A stretch of DNA of 41,076 nucleotides. Origin: SVFI01 sp045588655. Lineage in GTDB: Bacteria; Bacillota; Clostridia; Lachnospirales; Lachnospiraceae. A model generated the notes under the pieces. It made no database searches and was not told the origin of the DNA. It worked only from the letters and a program-made list of their open reading frames with translations. Every line of letters starts with the position of its first letter. Position 1 is the stretch's first letter. This document shows positions 24,907-32,563 of this stretch, in pieces. The position numbers were made by a program, and so were the translations under genes. The stretch is from contig JAZNEP010000014.1 in the NCBI GenBank assembly GCA_045588655.1, positions 1 to 41,076 of the forward strand. The letters run 5' to 3'.

Positions 24907-25680
24907 ATGACAATGGAACAAATAACAAACAAACCTATCAATTCTACCCGCCCTGCTTTGATTCAGGGCGCCATGGACAGCGAAATTTGTGTTCTGATTA
25001 ATCAGCTTGAACATGTAAGAAAAGAAGAAAAGTGCGGATTTCCTTTCTACATCGGTTCTCTCAATGGACATCCTGTCATTGTACAAAAAACGTTTATGGG
25101 CATGACAAATGCAGCCGCAGCAACCATTCTTGCCATCGAACATTATTCTCCTGCTTTTGTAATAAACCAGGGAATCTGTGGCGGCCATTCTCCTAAGCTT
25201 CACCGCGGAGATGTTTTGCTGGGTCGGGATATCATTAATTATGCGAATTATAAAATTGGCGAAACCGATTCTGACAATCCGCTTGACGGATGTGAGGCCA
25301 TTGGTCTTGAGCCCATTTTCCCTATGAACGAAAAAAAAATAAAGCTTTTCCACAGTGATGAAAAGCTTTTATCGATTGCTCAAAAATGTATCCCGCCGGA
25401 GGGATGCAAGAAAATCATGTGCGGTACCATTGCTTCTGCAGACGCTTGGACAGATCGAAAAGATCTCATAAAACTCATGCACGAAACTTTCCACACCTGC
25501 GGGGAAGATATGGAGACCGCATCGGCCGCGCAACTGTGCCATTCCTTTGGCATACCATTTCTCAGTATCCGCATGCTGTCAAACTCCTTGGTTCAGGATG
25601 AGGATTACGATGAAACTGTCGCGGACCATCTGCAGGAATATTCCCGGCGTGTATTAACTGATATCCTGACAAATCACTAA
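24907..25680 (+). CDS. MTA/SAH nucleosidase-family protein with Asn at the catalytic Asp position
   Basis: A nucleosidase/phosphorylase of the Pfs (MTAN)-like superfamily, which cleaves the N-glycosidic bond of purine nucleosides. From ATG 24907 it has 257 residues; an in-frame ATG at 24838 would add 23 residues that lie on the promoter-like TATAAT, so 24907 or 24913 is preferred. Motifs: QGAMDSEI (active-site Glu26), NQGICGG, GTIASADAW and GEDMETASAAQL (Glu203, equivalent to the ribose-binding Glu of Pfs). The strand usually ending I-S-D, with the Asp that protonates N7 of adenine, reads R-M-L-S-N (Asn226, codon 25582-25584). Asn there is known from enzymes acting on 6-oxopurines, so the substrate may be an inosine- or guanosine-type nucleoside rather than SAH. 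Its stop lies within a long inverted repeat shared with trxA. Confidence 0.83.
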   Translation: MTMEQITNKPINSTRPALIQGAMDSEICVLINQLEHVRKEEKCGFPFYIGSLNGHPVIVQKTFMGMTNAAAATILAIEHYSPAFVINQGICGGHSPKLHRGDVLLGRDIINYANYKIGETDSDNPLDGCEAIGLEPIFPMNEKKIKLFHSDEKLLSIAQKCIPPEGCKKIMCGTIASADAWTDRKDLIKLMHETFHTCGEDMETASAAQLCHSFGIPFLSIRMLSNSLVQDEDYDETVADHLQEYSRRVLTDILTNH

Positions 25681-25696
25681 TGTTTGTCAGGATATC
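25660..25696. repeat. 14-bp perfect inverted repeat spanning two convergent stop codons
   Basis: GATATCCTGACAAA (25660-25673), 9-nt loop, TTTGTCAGGATATC (25683-25696). It contains the last codons and stop of the nucleosidase gene and the last codons and stop of trxA, only 6 bp apart. No T-run follows on either side, so it is a strong 3'-end hairpin for both messages but not a standard intrinsic terminator. Confidence 0.8.
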
Positions 25697-25992
25697 ATAG
25701 CCTCTATCTCTTCTTGCGAAATGACACCGGTTGCTTTCTTTACCACTTCGCCGTTTTTTATTACTACAAGTGTCGGAATACTCATAATATTGTACTGTGA
25801 CGCCAGCTCAGACTGCTCATCTACATTTACCTTACCGACTACCACATCTGAATGGTCGGCTGAAAATTTTTCTATAATGGGAGTGAACATGCGACACGGT
25901 CCACACCAGGTCGCCCAAAAATCAAGAACTACTGTCTTTTCCGCTTTTAAAACTTCCTTTTCAAAATTTTCCAATGTAACCGTAATCACCAT
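25687..25992 (-). CDS. trxA: Thioredoxin
   Basis: A 101-residue cytoplasmic thioredoxin. The redox site WCGPC has Cys30 and Cys33. Also present are LDFWATWC, the cis-Pro loop MSIPTLVVIKNG (74-85) and the buried Asp24. It reduces protein disulfides such as ribonucleotide reductase. GGAG lies 9 bases before ATG 25992. It follows the zinc-ribbon gene by 72 bp and converges on the nucleosidase gene. It is a stand-alone copy; no thioredoxin reductase is near. Confidence 0.95.
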   Translation of the reverse strand: MVITVTLENFEKEVLKAEKTVVLDFWATWCGPCRMFTPIIEKFSADHSDVVVGKVNVDEQSELASQYNIMSIPTLVVIKNGEVVKKATGVISQEEIEAMIS

Positions 25993-26064
25993 ATCACGTC
26001 TCTCCTTCCCGACTATGTACGCTTAGTATTCCTCCACACACAAATCTTATTCACGCTTTACTAT

Positions 26065-26547
26065 TTATAGTTTTTCCCTACAGAAATAACAATTGTACTT
26101 TGACGCATTGTCATGCTGTGGTACCAGATTTTCTGCGTTACAATAAGAGCAATAAACCATTCTCTTACCTTTCGGTATACTGCTGCCAATCTCGTACTTC
26201 ATCGCATAATTATGATGTCCGTAATGCTTTTTATTTTCTATTTGGCGCAACTGTTTCTCACGCTGATGCTCTCTCTCATCCGCCTTCGCCTTAGCATCCA
26301 AAAGCTCTGTGGTGCTCATTTGTTCGCTTTTTACCGATTGCACGCTTGGTCTCGGCGCCGGCTGTGTTGTTACCTGTGTTGTCACCTGCGTTACTGCCTT
26401 GCGCTGCGGATTGTCTTTAAACGCATAATCCGTCTCATCCGTACTACGCTTTCTCGGTACATTTGGTTTGGTTCCCTTGTTCTTTCCCCTGTTTGTAATT
26501 TTCATTACAATGACTATAAGGAAAAAGACCCAAAAAATACTATACAT
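26065..26547 (-). CDS. Membrane-anchored zinc-ribbon protein of unknown function
   Basis: A 160-residue protein of no family I can name. Residues 1-15 form an N-terminal hydrophobic anchor (MYSIFWVFFLIVIVM). Then comes a basic, Thr/Gln-rich linker with repeated QVTTQ, a charged helix (about 83-106) and a C-terminal four-Cys zinc ribbon, YCSYCNAEN and NCYFCREKL (Cys132, Cys135, Cys152, Cys155). The ribosome site GGAAGG precedes ATG 26547. The gene follows holA by 19 bp, so it is probably co-transcribed. Confidence 0.7.
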   Translation of the reverse strand: MYSIFWVFFLIVIVMKITNRGKNKGTKPNVPRKRSTDETDYAFKDNPQRKAVTQVTTQVTTQPAPRPSVQSVKSEQMSTTELLDAKAKADEREHQREKQLRQIENKKHYGHHNYAMKYEIGSSIPKGKRMVYCSYCNAENLVPQHDNASKYNCYFCREKL

Positions 26548-26566
26548 GTCTACTTACCTTCCTTAT

Positions 26567-27544
26567 TTATTGACTAAATCGAATCAGAAGAAGCTCCACA
26601 GCCAAGACGTCTGTCATCTTTCCTGTTTTTACACTCTCTTCCGCTTCCACACATTCTTCCATTGCGCTTCGCAAATCTTCGCTTTTAAACTTTGCTGACT
26701 GCGCCATATATTTTGAAGCGATAAATGGTGCGAGCGAAAGCTTGCTTCCGATGGACTTATTATCATACCCTTTCCCTCGAAGAAGCTTTGTCTGATATAA
26801 GAGATGAAACTGCCTTGTAATCAAAAAAAGAATTCTCATCGGCGGTTCTTTCAACGCAATCAAATCATAATACAAATCCAGTGCCTCGCGCTGTCTCTTT
26901 GTCGCTACCATCTCAATCATATCAAAAATACGGTTATTGATTTGTCTTGTGCATACCGCATCGACATCCGCCTGCACTATATCTTCTTTCTCCAGCGTAT
27001 AGCAGAGTAATTTTTCCAGCTCGCTCGAAATATTTTCCATGTCAGTTCCGGTACGTTCCAAAAATTCATCCAATGCTCTCTGGGTAATCTGCTTGCCTTC
27101 CTTTTGAATCATCCCCAGAATCCAGCGCTTTAAAACCGCTTCATCCTGTGAGGCAAACTCTGCTGCATAGCCTTGATCCTTACATACTTTAAATAGTTTC
27201 CCCCTCTTATCCACCTGTTCTTCCACAAAAATGAAAACGGTAGTTTCGGGAATTTCTTTCAGATAATCCGCCAGCTTATCCTGCGCATTTTTAAAGAAAC
27301 CACTATTCTCTACAACAATCAAACGGTGTTCTGACAAAAAGGGCATTGTCTCTCCCAAATCAATCAGTTTTTCCAAAACCGTGTCTTTCCCCTCGAAATA
27401 GTGATAGTTCATCGTATCTTCCGGGTCAGCCAATGCCTTGGTTAAACGGTCCCTGTATTGTTTTCGCAGATAATCCTCTTCGCCATACAAGAGATAGATC
27501 TGCTTAAATTGCTTCTCTTTGATATCCCTTGCAATCTTCTGCAT
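26567..27544 (-). CDS. holA: DNA polymerase III subunit delta
   Basis: A 325-residue clamp-loader subunit that opens the beta sliding clamp. The N-terminal domain shows YLLYGEEDYLRKQY (17-30), then MNYHYFEGKD and MPFLSEHRLIVVENSGFF (88-105). The middle contains FLERTGTDMENISSELEKL (163-181) and the C-terminal helical part ends the protein. Length is typical. In many Firmicutes holA follows comEC; here a chemotaxis receptor gene lies between them, 24 bp upstream of holA. Confidence 0.93.
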   Translation of the reverse strand: MQKIARDIKEKQFKQIYLLYGEEDYLRKQYRDRLTKALADPEDTMNYHYFEGKDTVLEKLIDLGETMPFLSEHRLIVVENSGFFKNAQDKLADYLKEIPETTVFIFVEEQVDKRGKLFKVCKDQGYAAEFASQDEAVLKRWILGMIQKEGKQITQRALDEFLERTGTDMENISSELEKLLCYTLEKEDIVQADVDAVCTRQINNRIFDMIEMVATKRQREALDLYYDLIALKEPPMRILFLITRQFHLLYQTKLLRGKGYDNKSIGSKLSLAPFIASKYMAQSAKFKSEDLRSAMEECVEAEESVKTGKMTDVLAVELLLIRFSQ

Positions 27545-27568
27545 AATACACCTGCTCTTTTCGCTTCA

Positions 27569-29050
27569 CTAATTCTGCTCTGTCGTTTCTTTCAACAACT
27601 GCAGCTGCTTAAATGTTCCTTCTATCACCTGTGAGAATCCATTTAAGCTATCATATATGTTATCCATGTTTTCTTTTCCCGCCTGTGATCCGGCAGAAAC
27701 TTCTTCCGATGCTGCTGATAATGTAGAAATACTATCTACAATCTGTTTATTGGCAACCAGCACTCTTCTTACCTGGTGTCCCATGTTGTTCATGCCTGTT
27801 TCCAATTCCAACATACCACTCTCTACCGCGGTGAAGTTAGTCGTCACTTCCTCCACTTTCTGACGCTGCGCAACAATACTGTCTACCGACTCCTGAAGTC
27901 CTTTTCTGGTTTCATTTGTAACTGCATTCAGTTCTTCAATAATATCTGTAATCTGTCCGGTAGAAACTTTTGTCTGCTCTGCCAAATCACGAATCTGGTC
28001 TGCAACCACCGCAAATCCTTTTCCTAATTCACCTGCTCTTGCAGCCTCAATACTTGCATTTAAGGCCAGCATATTGGTCTGTGATGAGATGTGCATGATC
28101 GTTTCGATAATGTTGGAAACCTTCTGCACATTTTCTACCAACTGGCTAACTGTATCAGAGATTATCTCCGTATTTCGATCCACTTGCTGTGAGCGTTCCT
28201 GCAATTCATCTGCATTCTGCTTACCACTAATAATCACATCCTTCAAATTTGCAGTGATATCTTTTGCCTCCATTGCAGAACCATTTGCTTTTTCCAGTCT
28301 CTCCTGGATCTGTTCTGTCATATCAGCCTGCTGACTTACTGCCTTTGCCGTCTCCTCTGAGCTAGCGGCAATGGTTTCCATAGAAGAATGCGCAGAGTCC
28401 ATTGAAATATTAATCTCGCTCAGCTCAGCAACTACGTCACGGAAATCCGTATTCAGTTTTTCTACAATCTGAGCCACCATTTTTGCAACTTCGTTTCGAC
28501 GCTCTGCTTCTTTTATAATCACTTCTTGATCTTCTTGACTAAAGTCAATTAAGAGATTAATCGCACGCCAGGACGCAAATATCGCAACAAACATACCTAA
28601 GGTAGCCACACTGGCAAAACCAACCGCTTCCACGTCGGATCGAATCATCAGGCATTTTATCACGCATATGATAAACGAAGCCACACATCCAACCACTACC
28701 AATGGCGCATTTAAGTAAATCATAAAGCCTACCACTGCCGGGAATGCCATTACCAACGTTCCTGCACCGTTTCCAAAAACAAGTGTGGTATAAGCCACCA
28801 AAAACGTCAACGCCATACCGATTGCGGCCATCTTCCTCTCACTAAAAAGTTTTAAAATAATACCATTTACTATAATAACCCCGACATAAACTGCACATCT
28901 GATATAAGCATTTACTGCTAACGCGCCTTTCATCACATTACTTATGTCGATTCCTACATATATCAAATAGGAAAATGTTAAAATTACCATGAGTGTTTTG
29001 TTCGTACGACGATACTGTTCCGCTGTAATTTCCTTTTTTTTCAATTTCAT
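27569..29050 (-). CDS. Methyl-accepting chemotaxis protein with multi-helix membrane domain
   Basis: A 493-residue chemoreceptor. The N-terminal about 180 residues hold about six membrane helices (LMVILTFSYLIYVGI onwards) instead of the common periplasmic sensor. No HAMP domain is evident. The cytoplasmic signalling coiled coil runs about 195-493 with the hairpin tip containing ISSQTNMLALNASIEAARAG and GKGFAVVADQIRDLAEQT. It would bind CheA/CheW. The start at 29050 is supported by a ribosome site (GAAGGG) and by a promoter at 29132-29161. A longer in-frame start at 29173 lies upstream of that promoter and is rejected. The gene interrupts the common comEC-holA pair. The signal sensed is unknown. 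Confidence 0.92.
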   Translation of the reverse strand: MKLKKKEITAEQYRRTNKTLMVILTFSYLIYVGIDISNVMKGALAVNAYIRCAVYVGVIIVNGIILKLFSERKMAAIGMALTFLVAYTTLVFGNGAGTLVMAFPAVVGFMIYLNAPLVVVGCVASFIICVIKCLMIRSDVEAVGFASVATLGMFVAIFASWRAINLLIDFSQEDQEVIIKEAERRNEVAKMVAQIVEKLNTDFRDVVAELSEINISMDSAHSSMETIAASSEETAKAVSQQADMTEQIQERLEKANGSAMEAKDITANLKDVIISGKQNADELQERSQQVDRNTEIISDTVSQLVENVQKVSNIIETIMHISSQTNMLALNASIEAARAGELGKGFAVVADQIRDLAEQTKVSTGQITDIIEELNAVTNETRKGLQESVDSIVAQRQKVEEVTTNFTAVESGMLELETGMNNMGHQVRRVLVANKQIVDSISTLSAASEEVSAGSQAGKENMDNIYDSLNGFSQVIEGTFKQLQLLKETTEQN

Positions 29051-29131
29051 AAGCAAGCCCTTCTCTCTCGTTTTTTGTTTACCCCAATTCACGTCATATT
29101 TACGAATTCCCATATGTAAATCACTATATAA

Positions 29132-29161
29132 ATTATATAATTTCAAGGTGTTAACTGTCAA
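29132..29161 (-). promoter_or_regulatory. Promoter of the chemoreceptor gene
   Basis: Minus strand TTGACA (29156-29161), 18 bp, TATAAT (29132-29137), both consensus. The leader is about 75 nt. It probably also serves holA and the zinc-ribbon gene. Confidence 0.8.
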
Positions 29162-29184
29162 CTTGAACCGCACTTACTTTCCTA

Positions 29185-31566
29185 TTATTTTAAGTATTTT
29201 TTTGTGTATCCATACACTTTCACTTCCTCCTCAATATCCAATGTAATTTGGCCATACTGCGGCGTTATCAGTACTGCACTTCCCGCTTCTTTGAGCCGCT
29301 CCAAAGTCTCCTTATGCGGATGCCCATAGCTGTTGTTTTTTCCACAAGATATCAGTGCCAGCTCAAACTGAAATTTTTCTAATAATGCAGCACTCGTGGA
29401 TGTCCTTGCTCCGTGATGTGCCACTTTCAGACACTGAATTTTTCCTATGTCAAGTGCTTCCAATTGGCGGATGATCTCTGCATCACATGCCACTGAACTA
29501 TCACCGGTTAACAGCATCGAAAACTCCCTTAATTTTGCAAGTAACACCATGGATTTATCATTTTCTTCTTGTACTGACAATTCCATGTCCGGATAAATGC
29601 AATAAAACTGCATATTCCCGCAAGTGATTTTGTCACCCGCTCTTATATATAGTATATTGCATCCCGCAATTTGAGCGAATTCTTTTATCTGTTCATACGT
29701 CTCATCCACCCCTGCATACTCGGTCAGACACAGCGTATCCACACGCACGCCTTCCTCTCTGCCATGTTCCAAAAGCTCAAGAATAGCCGAATAGTGATCT
29801 TCGTGGGCATGAGAAATAAAGGCAATATCCACTTTTGTAATTCCATGATATTTCAAAAACGGAAGCACGCGATAGGTTCCCACCTGCGAAACATCGCTAC
29901 TTCCACCATCCATCAGAATGACTCTCCCGGTGTCATCCCTCATACAGATGCAATCTCCCTGCCCTACAGACAACATATCAATCCGGTCCGACCTATGAAC
30001 CGGTAAAAAGAAGATTGAGATGCAAACCACCATGCAAAAAAGAACTACTGCCAATGAATTTTTTTCTGTTTTTTTCTGTTTTTCCCAACCCAACCAGAGG
30101 ATTACCATAGCGTAATACAAAATCATCTGCCACACCGCCGGTCTTCCTGTAACAATCACCGCCCCCGGCAGTTTTTCTGACAAGAGACACAGCCATTCAT
30201 ACAAATCCAGCAGCTTATCCGGCAAAAACAACAAAAAAGAACAGCCCGGGATCAGTCCCGCAAATCCGCCAAGCAATATTAAACTCATGCAGGGCACAAT
30301 AAGCAGATTCAGTAAAAAAGAATAGGGCGAAAATTGATAATAAAACCACAACAACAAAGGAAAAATTAAGACTTGAACACTAAAAGCGGAGAGAAGACTC
30401 GTTTGTATTTTTTGCCACGGGGAGCTCTTTCGGGCGCTTTTTAGATACCTCTGCAGCACAGGATTTATCACCGCCAGACCAAGAACTGCAAGATATGAAA
30501 ATAAAAATCCAGCCTGTAAAATCATCCCCGGATCTTTTATCAACAAAATAAATGCCGAAAAGGCCATGGCTGTTTTTAGATCATAAGTCCGATTAAGCAC
30601 ATCGGCTAACATAAACAAAAGAAACATACAGGTGGCACGAAACGAGGAGGCACTAAATCCTGTTATAATTATGTAAACCACCACAAGAATCATTCCAACC
30701 ACACAGCAAATTCGCGACGGAATATAACACTTTAAAAGCGCACGATAAAAAAACATCCCCACCAAGGAAATATGGAGTCCTGAAATCGCCAACACATGCG
30801 CAATTCCACTTTTCCTATACAAATCTTTGATCTCCGTATCCATCGCCGCTTTATCTCCCAACAACATAGCTGCCATAATACCCGCATTTTCCTCTCGCAT
30901 ATGTCTGTAAAACACATTAGACGCTTTTCGTTTTATGTTAACCACGCCTTCTTGAAATCGTTGATACTTATCCCCCTGCGTCATCACCACACCTTTCTGT
31001 ATCCGAACATGATAGCCGATACTTGCATAATAATCCGCCGCATCAAACTGTCCGTCATTTTCCGCATGTTCATATGGGTGAAACGTTCCTTCTATGCACA
31101 GCCATCTCCCAATCGGATGTTCACGCATATTCTCGCTTTCTGCCATATAGCAGACTGCACCGATGCTTTCTTTTTCCTTTTCTATGGTAGGTGTTTGGGG
31201 CAAATTTGTTTTTGCATATGCTTTTGCGTATGTTGCTGAATTTGTAGTTGAATTTATATTTGAATTTATATTTGGGTTGGTTTTTGAATTTGAATTGGTT
31301 TTTGAATTTGTACCTGAATTTTCTGTACTGAACTGATAAATGATTTGAACATCACTAAGATAATAGATGAGACGATTGTTCTTCTTCTCTCTTTTTTGCA
31401 AGCAGCCCATGATCTGCACCCGGCTACCTGCTTGTATCTGCTGTTGCTTTTGCCGGTTTTGTAACGTCGCCAACGAAGAGCTTGGCGACATCACACACAC
31501 CTGCAACAGAAACATAAGCAACGCAAAAGAGAAAACGAACAGACATAATGGTCTTTTCATATCCAT
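29185..31566 (-). CDS. comEC: ComEC/Rec2 DNA-uptake channel protein
   Basis: A 793-residue membrane protein that transports single-stranded DNA across the cytoplasmic membrane in transformation. The N-terminal membrane segment and OB-like region (about 1-200) are followed by the competence domain with many helices (about 225-500, starting MLLGDKAAMDTEIKDLYRKSG and HVLAISGLHISLVG). A C-terminal metallo-beta-lactamase-like domain (about 525-793) has MLSVGQGDCICM, MDGGSS and the metal motif SHAHEDH. Residues about 82-122 form an Asn/Ser/Thr-rich insert from 12-bp DNA repeats, unusual for the family. AAGGAG lies 13 bases before ATG 31566. It follows the GerMN lipoprotein gene by 41 bp. Confidence 0.93.
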   Translation of the reverse strand: MDMKRPLCLFVFSFALLMFLLQVCVMSPSSSLATLQNRQKQQQIQAGSRVQIMGCLQKREKKNNRLIYYLSDVQIIYQFSTENSGTNSKTNSNSKTNPNINSNINSTTNSATYAKAYAKTNLPQTPTIEKEKESIGAVCYMAESENMREHPIGRWLCIEGTFHPYEHAENDGQFDAADYYASIGYHVRIQKGVVMTQGDKYQRFQEGVVNIKRKASNVFYRHMREENAGIMAAMLLGDKAAMDTEIKDLYRKSGIAHVLAISGLHISLVGMFFYRALLKCYIPSRICCVVGMILVVVYIIITGFSASSFRATCMFLLFMLADVLNRTYDLKTAMAFSAFILLIKDPGMILQAGFLFSYLAVLGLAVINPVLQRYLKSARKSSPWQKIQTSLLSAFSVQVLIFPLLLWFYYQFSPYSFLLNLLIVPCMSLILLGGFAGLIPGCSFLLFLPDKLLDLYEWLCLLSEKLPGAVIVTGRPAVWQMILYYAMVILWLGWEKQKKTEKNSLAVVLFCMVVCISIFFLPVHRSDRIDMLSVGQGDCICMRDDTGRVILMDGGSSDVSQVGTYRVLPFLKYHGITKVDIAFISHAHEDHYSAILELLEHGREEGVRVDTLCLTEYAGVDETYEQIKEFAQIAGCNILYIRAGDKITCGNMQFYCIYPDMELSVQEENDKSMVLLAKLREFSMLLTGDSSVACDAEIIRQLEALDIGKIQCLKVAHHGARTSTSAALLEKFQFELALISCGKNNSYGHPHKETLERLKEAGSAVLITPQYGQITLDIEEEVKVYGYTKKYLK
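31238..31321. repeat. Degenerate 12-bp tandem repeats inside comEC
   Basis: Seven units of 12 bp lie head to tail. Units two and three are identical (GAATTTATATTT, 31250-31273) and the others are variants. They encode four-residue units such as NSNI and NSTT. Copy-number change would keep frame. Confidence 0.7.
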
Positions 31567-31607
31567 ATCGAAACTTTTTCTCCTTTTTTGTTTCTACTCC
31601 TTTATTT

Positions 31608-32540
31608 CTACTCCTTTATTTCCTCTACTAATTCCAGATTTCTGGTATATATCTCAGAAAGTGGCATTATTTCTCTATACATGATTTCATTTTCACCATT
31701 CACATAAAATTGCACTTTATTAATATTGCTAAGTTCTGCCAGTGAATTGGTTATGGAATAAATCGTCACCTCTGCGTTTGCATTTCCAACCTGGGTAAGA
31801 AAATTGGTGTCTAAGTTTACATAACACACGCCATCCCTCACCGTAACCGCGATGACCTTCGTTTCCGGATTTATGACAGAATATGCATTTTCTTCTTCCT
31901 GCACTCCCTTGATCAGCTGCTCCACTACTAATTTTTCCAGCGAAATATTACTGCTGTATACCACTTCTCTATTTACTTTTACCAGCTCATCTCCATCTTT
32001 ATTGGCAAAATAAAGCACAAGGGAAGCAATTTCCTCTGTATTGATGACGTTTCCTGAATTATCAATAAATTGATCTGCCGTCATAACACCGATCGGAACA
32101 CCACTTGCATTCAGCGGCGGATTTCCTTCCACCAGCAAGGTCACGTAATTTACTTCATCCAGCTGCGTCAGAGTACGCACAATCGCTGCTCTTGACAAGA
32201 TCTCACCTGTTCTGGACAACTTGCTGTACTCATTGGAAAAATCAATGGTCACATTTCCCTCCGAAAAAATACAGCTATTTACTTTTAGGTAGTCCGGTAT
32301 CGCCGGTCTGGAATCCGCATTTGGCGAAATACGCGCAAGCTCATCCACAAACAGCTTCACTAATTCTTCTGTGTTTTTTTCTGTTGTATATATCGTGCGT
32401 TCTACTACTTTTGTCTCTTCTTTATTTACTTCATAAATCATGTAGGGATCACCTTGTTTTTCTTTTTCTGACGCACTACATCCCATACAAAATACAGAAA
32501 TCAGAAGAAACAATAATAGACACATGTGTATTTTTTTCAT
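31608..32540 (-). CDS. GerMN-domain lipoprotein
   Basis: A 310-residue exported lipoprotein. The signal peptide (MKKIHMCLLLFLLISVF) ends in a lipobox-like C-M-G-C with Cys21 as the probable lipidation site; Cys at -3 is unusual. Two GerMN-type domains follow (about 60-165 and 185-295), with matching TLTQLDEVNYVTLLVEGNP and ITNSLAELSNINKVQFYVNG stretches. GerM proteins act in Bacillus sporulation and germination; in non-sporulation contexts similar lipoproteins accompany envelope two-component systems. Downstream of the sensor kinase by 23 bp, it may report on or modulate it (inference). The start at 32540 has GGAAG upstream; an earlier in-frame start at 32606 overlaps the kinase gene. Confidence 0.85.
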   Translation of the reverse strand: MKKIHMCLLLFLLISVFCMGCSASEKEKQGDPYMIYEVNKEETKVVERTIYTTEKNTEELVKLFVDELARISPNADSRPAIPDYLKVNSCIFSEGNVTIDFSNEYSKLSRTGEILSRAAIVRTLTQLDEVNYVTLLVEGNPPLNASGVPIGVMTADQFIDNSGNVINTEEIASLVLYFANKDGDELVKVNREVVYSSNISLEKLVVEQLIKGVQEEENAYSVINPETKVIAVTVRDGVCYVNLDTNFLTQVGNANAEVTIYSITNSLAELSNINKVQFYVNGENEIMYREIMPLSEIYTRNLELVEEIKE

Positions 32541-32563
32541 GTTACTGACTTCCTTTTCTTTCC

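Noticed and set aside
29051..29173. 41-residue N-terminal extension of the chemoreceptor
   Set aside because: It would begin upstream of the consensus promoter at 29132-29161 and has no ribosome site, while ATG 29050 has one.
30796..31239. 147-residue plus-strand frame opposite comEC
   Set aside because: Antisense to well-conserved ComEC coding sequence, without start signals.
32105..32548. 147-residue plus-strand frame opposite the GerMN lipoprotein gene
   Set aside because: Antisense shadow of a recognised gene, no ribosome site.
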